The position numbers and the translations under genes are program-made. The notes beneath the pieces were generated by a model. It was not told the origin of the DNA. It saw nothing but the letters and a program-made list of their open reading frames with translations, and ran no database searches. Positions 1 to 10,400 of a stretch of 64,000 nucleotides of DNA are shown piece by piece. Within the stretch, counting starts at the first letter, position 1; every line of letters begins with the position of its first letter. This stretch comes from Eutypella sp. D-1 (Eukaryota; Ascomycota; Sordariomycetes; Xylariales; Diatrypaceae): the NCBI GenBank assembly GCA_023313575.1, contig JAJTTP010000002.1, positions 2,232,001-2,296,000 on the forward strand. Reading direction: 5' to 3'.

Positions 1-1061
1 CCCGGGTGCCTGCGAGATGAGGCAGTTCATCTTATTTCCATCTTCCCGTGCGGAAAAGTACGTTTTTAAGAGAGAAGTAGAAAAAAAAAAGCGGTGACAT
101 CATTGCAGTTCATCCCATCCCGGGACATGCTCCCAGGCTACGTGCTGCCGACTCCGGTGTCGGTGTCGGTGTCCTTACACTACAGGACCGTTTAACCATT
201 CACGGTAACCTTACAATTTACCTGCCCAGGCTTACGTGGGTAGGTACGACCTTGGAAAGCACTATGCATATGTATGCAAGTCGCCTCACCTTTAAAGATG
301 TACAGTTAGAACCCGTAGACGCTCATTTAATACTCCTAAATCCCGAGATCTTATCCTCGGGAGTATCTGTGAATAACAACAAATAGAAGCACGATCTCAG
401 CAGCGCAGAGACATGTCTCTCATCGCACTAGGTGTTATCTAAGGTCTCCCACCTTTTACTTTTACTTTTACTTCTATCCCCGGCACTATTGGAGCTCGTC
501 CTTAGTGCTATAGTAGAGTGGCATACTACTACTGGCTAAGTAGCAACGAATGCCTACCTAGATACTTAGTCAATGTTCTAGAACACCGGTCGCCGTCGTT
601 GACATTTGGCACTATATTCGTACTTATGTATAAGCGCGGAAAAGCTGGCTGGCTGGCTTTCTTCAGTCAGGCCCCCTATTCAGTTTTACTGCTTAAGTAC
701 ATAATGATCGCGTGTCTATAAATCGCTCGGACCCCAGTCTAGTCAAACTACTTAAAGGTATGCATAAACCATTTACGGGGATAGTTCTAGATGTTCTTCC
801 GGAGAACCTCCTAGCCTGTTGTTGGATTGGATTCGGGGGTTCCCTGACCCATTTGGACTCGAGTTACGACAGCATAGGAGAGAAAGCGGCCTCAAAAAGG
901 CTCGTGGCTAGAGAGGGGGAAAAAAGGTTTGTCCATGCAAGCCATGGAGTTGCACTCGCGGTATACGCGCAGACGTGATGACGGATTACGTCCGCGTCCA
1001 ATGAATCACCACTACCCGCAAAAAACCCAAGGCAGGAGAAGATACGCCACCACCACCACCG
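1..1061. other. intergenic, no gene seen
   Basis: No open frame here has recognisable protein features. Two short plus-strand frames (518-721 and 712-978) have no family resemblance and no splice partners that I could find. The stretch contains a few A-runs and short GGTGTC repeats near 157-175. I see nothing functional apart from what may be the 3' flank of the minus-strand hydrolase. Confidence 0.5.
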
Positions 1062-1850
1062 TCAACCCTGACCCTCCACCCAGCCGTTGATGGCATCCAC
1101 GATCCCATCCGGCGCGGTGAAGTTCGGACAGTGCCCCGTCGGCAACTCCACCGTCCGCACCTCCCGGCCCTCCGCCTCCATCGCCGCGACCATGGACTTC
1201 TGGTAGTCGAGCGGCACCGTCATGTCGGCGGCCGTGTAGACGTAGGCGGCGGGGATCTCCCGCCACGCGCACGGCCCCGCGATCCCCTGGTACATGCAGC
1301 GGCCGTTCCAGCGCACAAACGTCGCCACGTAGGCGTCGGTATCCTCCTCCATCTCCGTCTCCTTCTCCTCTTCCGCACCACCGCCGACGAGCAGCGTCCG
1401 CGGGTCCCGGTGCACGCAGCTGTCGTCATCAGCGAAGTCGAACGCGAGAGGCAGGAGGTCCTCGTGTCCGAATTCGCGCACCTTATCGACCATGGACTTG
1501 CCCTCGGGCATCGCGAACGCGCACACGTAGACGAGCAGGGATACGCCGCCGGCGCCGCCGGCTACCCCCAGCCCGTGCAGTGCGCCCGTCCCCACCTGAC
1601 CCCCGTACGAGTGCATGACCGCGACCACGGTGCGCCCGGCCTCCACGAGGCCCTCGACGTAGCTTCGGATGAACGATGTGTCGGTCGCCAGGTCCGCAGT
1701 CGGCGGCCGCGCCGCGTGCGTCGATGGCAGTCGTGGCACGTGCACCTCGTACCCCGCGGCCCGCAGCGCCGTGCGCAGCTTCGCGTACGACGCCGGCACG
1801 TGCCAGCCGCCGTGTATGATGACGATGGTGGGTTTGCTGGATGTCGTCAT
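1062..1850 (-). CDS. alpha/beta-hydrolase family protein
   Basis: Intronless gene for 262 residues. The fold is recognisable from the N-terminal strand and oxyanion motif TIVIIHGGWH (residues 8-17), the nucleophile elbow VMHSYGGQ with Ser81, a probable acid Asp209 in TAADM, and the catalytic His240 in PTGHCPNF. This is the compact family of fungal hydrolases related to plant salicylate/methyl-ester esterases and bacterial AB_hydrolase_6 proteins; the substrate cannot be told. There is no signal peptide, so it is probably cytosolic. A Glu-rich insertion (about residues 158-172) looks lineage specific. The ATG at 1848-1850 is the first Met of the frame and starts directly before the first beta strand. 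GC-rich compared with the flanks; long antisense frames over it are shadows. Confidence 0.85.
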   Translation of the reverse strand: MTTSSKPTIVIIHGGWHVPASYAKLRTALRAAGYEVHVPRLPSTHAARPPTADLATDTSFIRSYVEGLVEAGRTVVAVMHSYGGQVGTGALHGLGVAGGAGGVSLLVYVCAFAMPEGKSMVDKVREFGHEDLLPLAFDFADDDSCVHRDPRTLLVGGGAEEEKETEMEEDTDAYVATFVRWNGRCMYQGIAGPCAWREIPAAYVYTAADMTVPLDYQKSMVAAMEAEGREVRTVELPTGHCPNFTAPDGIVDAINGWVEGQG

Positions 1851-1996
1851 GGTGGTGGCGGTAGGAAGTAGTTAGACGAGAATATTAGAGGGCGGGCGGT
1901 GAACCGTGGTTCTGTCAGATATGTGTTCAAGCGGCTCTACTGAAATCTACTTCTTTGCTTCACTCCATCTTAACAAGAATAAGAGGGGGAGGAGGT

Positions 1997-2007
1997 TTAT
2001 ATATATA
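1997..2007 (-). promoter_or_regulatory. possible TATA element of the hydrolase gene
   Basis: An alternating TA run (TATATATATA) lies about 150 bp upstream of the hydrolase ATG on the minus strand, a plausible distance for a fungal TATA box. Position and composition are the only evidence. Confidence 0.3.
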
Positions 2008-4631
2008 GGAGGATGATGTCCTGGCTTTACATAGCTGTCGAGGGTAAGCCGCTAAGTGATTTTGGCGCTCTTACGAGCCCGTATCTTGACCAAATAGAAC
2101 AGCATATTCCACTATACCCGGTCCAGGCACTGGGGATTGATTATACCTTAGCTGTTGGGCCGAGCCTCGCTCCTTTACTTCCCTCTGCGCAGCCAACACG
2201 CGCGAATCGTTATCCCCGACAACTCCTCGAGGCGAGGGACACTACTATGTAGCTGTGGCACAGCCTACCTACCACGCAGCAGAAATACATGTAGGAAGAA
2301 GACCGTTATGCTCCACTCCGCGTCGGAAGTGATTCGCGCCTAGAGAGAGGGGGCCTAAACTAGACTGCCGCCTAGGCATATACATATATATGTATAGAGT
2401 TATATATAGCGCGCTGTCGCCAAGCGGGCCGGCGTCGAAGAACAAAGGGGATGCGGATCCTAAATCTTCTAAAATCCTATCCTCGTGCGGACCCTTACAT
2501 ACCACGGGCGCAGAGAGCACGAGGTCGCCTTTCCCGCTCCGCCCCTTTTCCCCCTCCGAGTGCGTTCCGGTGACGGGCCCGGGATTTGACTTTCGGTGTC
2601 TGCGTATGTGGGCCCGACGGGCTCCCCTCCTGGTCCGCTACTTTTATAACTAGAGGTGATTTAGTTCTTCCGCCTCGGACTCGCGAAGTTCGGGGTTTTG
2701 TGTTTATCTCCGGTAAAGAAAAAAAGAACGAAAGAGAAAAAGATTTTAAAGAGGGGGTAATGATACACGAACACTTCTCGCGAACTATAGGGCTTGGTTG
2801 CTGCGCCTGTCTCTACTATACTCGCGATCGCGGATTCGGTCCGTTTTGTGCTGTGTCAGCCGGGCTGCGACTTGTCCCTGTCCGGTCATCCTCGAATACC
2901 CGAGTCAACCTACCCCTCCTGAGGATGAAGCTGGATGTCAGCCCATCCCATAGTCTCTCTCCGTCATGGCTGGGAGTTCTTGACGAGCTGTGTGGTGGAG
3001 CCTTGCGACGCGATTTTTGGGCCGTTGGGTAGGTCGCTAAACTTGATTGTGAAGCTATAACTACTCGGAGGGATCAGTTCCCCAGCCATACTGGGAGGGT
3101 GAACTAAGTCCCTGCGAAGGCGAGGGGCTGCATTAGGCGGTCCCCAAGAGCCGGCGCACCGGGGGTTCTGTGTTCTTGTATGCTTAAAGGTAATCGCTAT
3201 CACTACGTCTATGCCAGCAACTATCGACCTTCCAAGAAGTCGACGGTGGCCATATATGGCCAATATAATAAACTCTGGACTCGTAAATGAGACAAAAGGT
3301 CAATCCTCGCAGTGGTTTTCTCTTATGTTTACGTAGTACCGCAATGAAACGGAGGGCATATCACTGGCCGTCTGCCTGGATGAACACTCCTGATCTTCAC
3401 CTCCTTGCACATACACGTATAGGGTGTAGGTAGAGCCATACCCAGGATCCCGGACTGCAATCAGGGCCCGAGCGACAGACGCACCACCATTGGGGTTGTT
3501 GTCGTAGTTGCCCTTGTACTATCCAATGTAGCACCATGGGGCACGACTATTCAGCCTGTCCGCACGTATCCCCCTTTTCAGACCGTATTAGGTTCCGCAC
3601 ATTACATGTATTTGACTGCCGGCCTACCATTCGGCCGAGACAGAGAGAAGGCTTGCGGAACCTTTCAAGCTACGGAACGGATGAAGGGCTAGAAAACGCG
3701 AGGGCCTTCCTCACCTCGGCTCCAGTCTTTTGCGTAGTAGCCCGCACTATTCCGTACCACGCTTTTAATCATGACGGTGACGGCGGTTAGGGGATACAGG
3801 ACCCAGCCACCACCGAACAGCTGTGTTGTAAGCAAACTAGATGGACGCCCGCGTGCTATCTCGTCGACTCTTAGCTCAGAATCAGTCGACTATCCAAAGG
3901 CACCCACGCATCTGATACTTGATACTAGGATCCACAAGTCAGTCTCTGGTCTAGTTGACCGACAGGCTCATCAGCCCAGATTATGGTGCCATTGAGGTCA
4001 AACGCAGCAGGACGGCGCCTTGCAGGTGTAAGGGGCTGGTTGTAAGATCATTCGTGTAATGTATAGGCAGACTAGCGTCCATCTTCCAAAATCCGGCTCG
4101 GCTGCGGCTTGCGAGATGGGGCTGGACATAGCCACATCATCATGTTCATTGATCCCCTCTTCAAGGTGCTAATACCTTCTGCCAGAGACTTTTGAATATC
4201 GTGTGTGATGAAGCGATCGTGTATTTCCCACGTAGTATAGTCTCATCTCATCTGCCGGCATTCATATTTATTATAGTGTGAAACGCCACTGATCATGGCT
4301 GGATTGCATCATACAGTTTCACTACACTAGCATTGTTCCATGATTGTGTAGGTGATGGATCTTGTAAAACACTATCTTAGAAGTATAGCGGGTATGGAAA
4401 ACTTTGATAAGCGAAGATGATGGAATTGGATCTGTATTCACTGATGTCACTAGGCTGACTCTGTGGACGATGGTGGATAGTACTACCAGCCACAAGCCGG
4501 GGCTCAGTGAATCTAGCAACAGTGATGATGATGATAAAAAAGGAAAAGGCTAGATATAGATCGATCCATGGCAAAGGATACAGCTATAGGAACAATAAAT
4601 GGACGTGAAACTGTGGAACCTGGCAAGAACT

Positions 4632-4646
4632 AGATATATATATATC
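4632..4646 (+). promoter_or_regulatory. possible TATA element of the 914-residue membrane protein gene
   Basis: A TATATATATATA run sits about 80-90 bp upstream of the ATG at 4725. Composition and spacing suit a TATA box; nothing else supports it. Confidence 0.35.
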
Positions 4647-4724
4647 TTCTTTTCGTCTCTAGGTATATGATAGTTTTACTGAAGCAACCATCACCTTGTC
4701 TTCTAAGTCCTACATCTATCGAAC

Positions 4725-7469
4725 ATGGAGCCTGTTTCCGTCTCTCCCAGTAGACGCCGGGCGTCAACTCCAACCACTTCTTCCACATCTTTGACGTCGC
4801 CTATATCTCAAACAGAGCCGCATGCACCCGTAGCATATCCTAACATGACATTAGTCAGCCACTCCGCAGCAGCGCATGGCGGTGCAGATAACTTACCTTT
4901 GGATGAAAGATATCCCACCAGTCCTAGTGACAACTACCACGGGTCATCGGATGACGAAGATGCCATCGATGAACCATTCACCGCTGACGACAACTTCTCA
5001 CACCGGCCAGGACATGCTCCGGATCCAACAGAACCGCATGCGGATGCCTTCTTGGAGCCTCACGAATACAGAGAACTATCCCCCATCAACAGCCATGTTC
5101 AACAAGCCTCCAACAAGAGCTCGCAAGCAAGCGCTATTGTACCGGTGACCCTTATCCAAAAGCCCCCTCCTGACTCTTTGATGGATGACGGAGTATCGAG
5201 CTCCGACCTCCCCACCAGATCCAGCAGCCCACCTCACGACAAGACTTCCGGTGGCTCCCGGCTTCCGATCAGAGAGTCCCTGGGGGTCGCTTCTTGTTTC
5301 ACAATTATAGGGGGGCATGTGTTGCTTCTAGTGCTCATTGGCTTTCTTGTCTTCCTGTGGTCCGCCCATGGGTCGGCATTGGAAGCGGCTGACGCCCCAC
5401 CGCTATGGCGCCGTATTGCCACGCGAGGTTGGATGATCCAAACCATTACACTATGCTCTCTGGTTGTTCGATTTGTCATCTCCGCCCAGTCCGTGATATG
5501 CACCTCCATGGTGGCCGCCCTGTCTTTAGAGAAGAGTTATGTGCGAAAGTCTCAGGCCCCTTGGTTTTCGGTCATGCGAAGCATCAACGACGGCCCACGC
5601 CACCTGCTAAAACTGATTGTATTTTCCGGGAACAACCATGTCCTGCACCACTCGGAGTTCTGGCTAATACTCCTCGTGACAATCACGGCCCTCAGCCTCC
5701 AATTCACGTCAACCATCCTGTTGTCTGATCTGCACGAGTCGTCGCTCGTTGGTGACATAAATTCCACATCAGTCAACAACTTGATCCTGTATGACGGCGT
5801 GACAGCGACAGGCATTGTCCGCGAGTCATGGATCAAGCTCACTCCCATCTATGCGGCATATGGGGAGGCGCCAAGTGAATCTGATGCCACCCCGAACGCG
5901 GCCGGATACAGCGACACGGGAGTGATTCAACGGAGCTTTCTTCCGCTGTCCGGGAGCGATAATCGCACTGCCGTGCGAAACTACGAGGGAAACGCCTTCG
6001 TCATGAATTCAAGAGTGACGTGCATGCGGCCCCGTATAACCCGGCTTCGCTTTGAGCACTCTTTTGGAATGATCTCAGGGACCCTGCACTACCGTGCCAG
6101 CCTTCGCGACGCCGACATCAACATAGACCACTCTGCCACTTATTACGATCGAAACTTCTCGTGCAAATACCCTATGAGGGGCTATTTGGACGGAACAGAT
6201 AAAGATCCAGATTCATGGAAGTCGTCATTTTGCCTTCTCGATCTCCGCCGATTTGTTTCACCTGAAAAGGAGGCGATGCCGTGGGGATCGATCGACGATT
6301 CATGGTTACAAAATTCAATGGCCTGGCTTATCTTCACAACCAACTTCATAATGAGTGACATAGACGACATGCTCGAGAATTTGCCGTTTAAGGAACGCCT
6401 CTCCCTCAAAGGAGAGAGCGCAAGCCATGAATGGGCTAGTACGAAGGGACCCAATGGCCGGGTCTTGAACATAACGTTGTGCTTCTCTAATTACAACTTC
6501 GAACGGAGCCACGTGAATATGTCTACCAGTGGTGTCTTACGAGAACCATCGCTGAGCTGGTCTCTAGTCAGTAATCTCTATGATACCAGAGACGTCCGAA
6601 ACTACGTGACTCCGGCTATATCAGGAGGCGGTCTGCGCGAGCGAAATATACTCGAGCTCAATATTCTCGGGGCACCAGATGATGGAGATCCTACCAGCCC
6701 TGCCAATTCTATGACTCGCAGGAAAAACCCGACGAGCAACGAACCTATGACAGTGGCGGATCTTACACTGGGCATGCTGCAAGAAACCTACTATTACGCC
6801 CTCAACTACGGCACGAACACAACATTCATCGGATGTATGAATTGCCTCTCAGATGGCAATTGGATCCATCCCGAATTGGGAATGTTATTTTCGGACATCA
6901 TTTCGACGACAGGCCGAGCCGCCGTGGCGTTGCAAGGCCTCATGACCATCCTGGCAGCCACTGTCCACGAAGCCTACATTGAGTCCCTGCACGGACAGCA
7001 GGAGGCCCGAATCGCGATGACCATGCCGGTTCCCGTTCCAGGGCCCTGTTCGACGCACATGTGCTCCGGGCTCATCTCACTGACGGTGCTCGTGGTGACC
7101 CATCTCCTCTGCACCGCGACTCTCACTGCGCTGTACGTCAGGCGCGTCCGCTATTCGCGGCACGCGAACGTCTGGCACGCGGTGTCCCAGTTGGCCAGCG
7201 AGGAGTCGAGCGCGCTGCTCGGCGAGGGCAACAGCGCGAGTGACAAGTCTGTCCTCGCAAGGACCCACTCGGCGGGCACCGATAACTTCGTGAAGCTGGA
7301 AGAAGCTGCGGACGGCGCCCGCGTGGAGATCACTGAATACCATCTGCCGCCCAAAGCACCCAGTCGTCGTAATAAGTGGCGATTGCGGAGAATCGGCAGG
7401 CTGTTCAAGAACCCGCATGGGAAAGAAACACATAGGGTAGACGGGCAGGAGGAACATGAGCTTTCTTAA
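4725..7469 (+). CDS. large multi-pass membrane protein, fungal family of unknown function
   Basis: Single exon, 914 residues. Residues 1-180 are Ser/Thr/Pro-rich and acidic, likely disordered and cytosolic. Hydrophobic spans lie near residues 190-212, 236-258, 312-333 and 782-805. Between spans 3 and 4 is a region of about 440 residues with several N-x-S/T sites and scattered cysteines, suggesting an extracellular or lumenal domain. After the last span comes a basic ARRVRYSRH-like segment (VRRVRYSRH) and a charged tail. I recognise the architecture as a common Pezizomycotina family but know no function for it. The ATG at 4725 opens the frame and follows a TA-rich run. A broken relative of its C-terminal third is at 21971-22699 on the other strand. 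Confidence 0.8.
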   Translation: MEPVSVSPSRRRASTPTTSSTSLTSPISQTEPHAPVAYPNMTLVSHSAAAHGGADNLPLDERYPTSPSDNYHGSSDDEDAIDEPFTADDNFSHRPGHAPDPTEPHADAFLEPHEYRELSPINSHVQQASNKSSQASAIVPVTLIQKPPPDSLMDDGVSSSDLPTRSSSPPHDKTSGGSRLPIRESLGVASCFTIIGGHVLLLVLIGFLVFLWSAHGSALEAADAPPLWRRIATRGWMIQTITLCSLVVRFVISAQSVICTSMVAALSLEKSYVRKSQAPWFSVMRSINDGPRHLLKLIVFSGNNHVLHHSEFWLILLVTITALSLQFTSTILLSDLHESSLVGDINSTSVNNLILYDGVTATGIVRESWIKLTPIYAAYGEAPSESDATPNAAGYSDTGVIQRSFLPLSGSDNRTAVRNYEGNAFVMNSRVTCMRPRITRLRFEHSFGMISGTLHYRASLRDADINIDHSATYYDRNFSCKYPMRGYLDGTDKDPDSWKSSFCLLDLRRFVSPEKEAMPWGSIDDSWLQNSMAWLIFTTNFIMSDIDDMLENLPFKERLSLKGESASHEWASTKGPNGRVLNITLCFSNYNFERSHVNMSTSGVLREPSLSWSLVSNLYDTRDVRNYVTPAISGGGLRERNILELNILGAPDDGDPTSPANSMTRRKNPTSNEPMTVADLTLGMLQETYYYALNYGTNTTFIGCMNCLSDGNWIHPELGMLFSDIISTTGRAAVALQGLMTILAATVHEAYIESLHGQQEARIAMTMPVPVPGPCSTHMCSGLISLTVLVVTHLLCTATLTALYVRRVRYSRHANVWHAVSQLASEESSALLGEGNSASDKSVLARTHSAGTDNFVKLEEAADGARVEITEYHLPPKAPSRRNKWRLRRIGRLFKNPHGKETHRVDGQEEHELS

Positions 7470-10400
7470 AAAGATATAATACATAACCCTGCAAGCGGTG
7501 GGTATGAAAATTCGGACGGTAAAGTAGTTACCCTAGGGTCCCCAGCCGCCTATGACCGAGAGGCGTCCGAACTTCTGTGTCCACGACTTGCCCTAAACCT
7601 ACCGCTCATGAGCATCTCTTTGTTAATTCAAGTTATCATCACCTTTCCGCGAAGACTTTAAGTTTCTGCTTTACACTATGGCTGTATCACATGCCTAATA
7701 CGTGATGCTGCATTCCCGTATGGCGCGTGACCATTCTACCGCGATGGAATAAATGCCAAGCTTCCATTAGATCACGGCTGGGGGGGGGGGGGGGGGACAG
7801 TGTCGGAAAACCCAGATTTGTTAGACGTTCTGCCTTCAGGCAGTATGCACGAGCGGCGAGAAACCAGATTAAAGCCAATGTAGCAGATATATGATAGAGG
7901 CGGCCACCGAGTGCGGCCTCGTTTGGCACGAGAATCAAGAACGCCCCTCAAGGCAATGGGGGTCAGGGAACGCGGAGAAGGGGACAAGGCAGGCAAGGAA
8001 GACGAAACCAACAAGTTTTCGTCCCCGTATTCTTACACAGTATCGGCTATTACCTCGCCTGGGCCAGATGCAGCCGCGTTGGCTGACGCTGATAATATAT
8101 ATCGGCTTTAGCCGGATGGGCCGCTTCGGCTACCGGGTCTGGCTAGGAGGCCCGCCCATCAGGCCGTCCATTACAACACGTGACAGTACCTGGCTTTTAT
8201 ACTAGTCGCTGTCTGTTTGATTGACGAACTACTATCGCCCTTCCCGTGTAGCCGGTATATAGTCTCTCCATGGGTAGAAAAGTCGAGACCTCCAAGATCG
8301 ACACTCAACGGAAGAGCTAGAGCATATTGTGGGAGGACAAACGCGATAGCATCGCGTCGGGTGGCGAAGTTCAAGGCTGCTTGGAATGGCAGGCAATTAA
8401 TATGCACATGCAGCTTCCCGAGAGATCAACGTGAATCTTCACCAGTCTGGCGAGGCTACATTCGCCTGGCCAATGGCGCAGCTGTGAGTTATGGTCAACG
8501 CTAGCAGCCGAAATGCCATACAACCCAGAGAGGTAGGTCGGCACCCATGCCCAATTATGTGAGAATATAGAATAAGAGGGGTTGCAGGTTGAGGCTTGGG
8601 GGCGGCGATGAACTGACATCAGCAGCACCGATGACGGGGTGCCGGCGGAATATATAAGGGAGCCGGACTCCCAGAGACGGAAGCTATTACCTAAATCAGC
8701 CTGTAAGTCAATATTATGAGATATATGGGGGTAGGCCTGGAGACACGGCCACGAGAACGAGCTGTGTGAAATGGCCTAAACGAAGAGCTGCCGACAAAGT
8801 AGAAAGCAGACAGTGACTAGACACTCAATGCAAGCCAAGATGGCCCGTATGCGGGTCTACATGAACATTTATTAAGCTCCATATTGTGTTAGGTATGCCA
8901 CGATGTTAGTACGACTGTTTAGTCGGCGTTTGATGGTTAGAATGCTTTCATCGAAAAAAGCCCAATCCTCGGCTATCAAATAGCGGCATGCAAGTCGTGA
9001 TCTTGAGCGGCGGTGTCGCCTTTCATCGTGAAGTCTCGGATTGCCGGGTCAGTTTAAATCCACGACGGCGGTAAGACGGGCCAATCCATTCCGATTCCTC
9101 ACAATATCATGCTGAGATCACACTCGACGGAAGACGACACCAGCATTACGGGTCTCGCGAACTACTAGTATTTCAGCAATGCTGTGGTGCAGGATGCCTG
9201 AACAGTAGACGATACGACTTTGGTCCCTCACTAGCCACAATGCATGCAAGATGCAGGCTGCATGGATGCATGTTTGAGGGCCGCGGATGCGACATCCGAG
9301 TTGTCGCGATGCAAAGGAACCTTGGAATTCTCGGGTTGACGAGGCACGTCGCTGCACATGAAAAGGCCTATTCACACCATACCGGTCTACAGAGGCTTGG
9401 ACGCGTACGCAACAATACGCGTGCTCGCTATAGATGGCTCGATCTCCCAGGGTCTTAAGAGGCTTTAACTTGTACCTTTTCCGATTTATCTTTCGAACTG
9501 ATGCGACCAAATTGTACAGCAATATAGACATATGATGAAGAAAGGCAAAACGCCAGACTCCTTTGTCTTTGCAGCGAGGGGATGCTCATGATCCATGGTT
9601 ATCATGGTATACACGGAGAAAAATCTCCCACGAGGATCGGCGACTGCGAGGGACGTCATTGCGGCTCCTGTCTCTTCCTTGCGCGGACCCTGGATTAGGC
9701 TACCCATGTAACGTTCCTAACGCGAGACAGAGACGCTAGTGATCGATGCCAAGATCTGGAGCCCAGATGGTGAATCCTGGTATGCGCATTTGACCCCTCG
9801 GGTTTACTGGGGATTAGGACAGGCATTAGTATTTGACAGCTTTGAAGTCGTTTATCGCCGCTTTTTCCCTCTTTGAAGTCATCTTCGGCGGCCGAGCTTC
9901 TATCGAGAGAGTCTTCTCGATCTAGCATGTGTAACCGAGTGGCAGAATGATTAAACAGAGTAGCATCGGCGGACTGTAAACTGACAGGGTCTCGGTGGTA
10001 TTATAGATAATCGGGCACGGCCGGAGCTCGGCGCTGGTCTGCCATTGCGGGGGGACGAAACCGGAGATCCTGACCACTTACCATCTTCCTTGACGACTTG
10101 TCAGGCCACTGCTATACCTACCTAGGTATGTATATCTGCTGTCTTGACAGACCTCATGCAGTAGTGGGTGATCTCGTGTCGCGCATAGGTAAGTACGTAA
10201 TAATTTGAAGATGGGTTATGGCGACATCAGTCCTGCGTTCCCTTCTCCATTTACCTGGAAGGGCTCGCAAGATTCGAATGGAACATCACGATATGACAAC
10301 TCATTCCCCGTGATCAATAGATGAGCTTGTTGGAAAGCATGAATGTAAGCAGACCTAGGTGAAGTATTCTAGAACGCGAACAGACTCAATTCCACAGGCC

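Larger units (their letters stand above)
1851..4724. other. intergenic, 2.9 kb between divergent genes
   Basis: The region separates the minus-strand hydrolase from the plus-strand membrane protein. Several frames of 60-150 codons occur (for example 2586-3032 plus and 2964-3263 minus), but none shows a domain, signal peptide or coherent splice pattern. I see no repeats longer than short TA runs near 2380-2405. It probably holds both promoters. Confidence 0.45.

Noticed and set aside
1131..1871. 246-codon plus-strand frame over the hydrolase
   Set aside because: It is antisense to a recognisable alpha/beta hydrolase, and is His/Arg-rich as expected from a GC-rich shadow.
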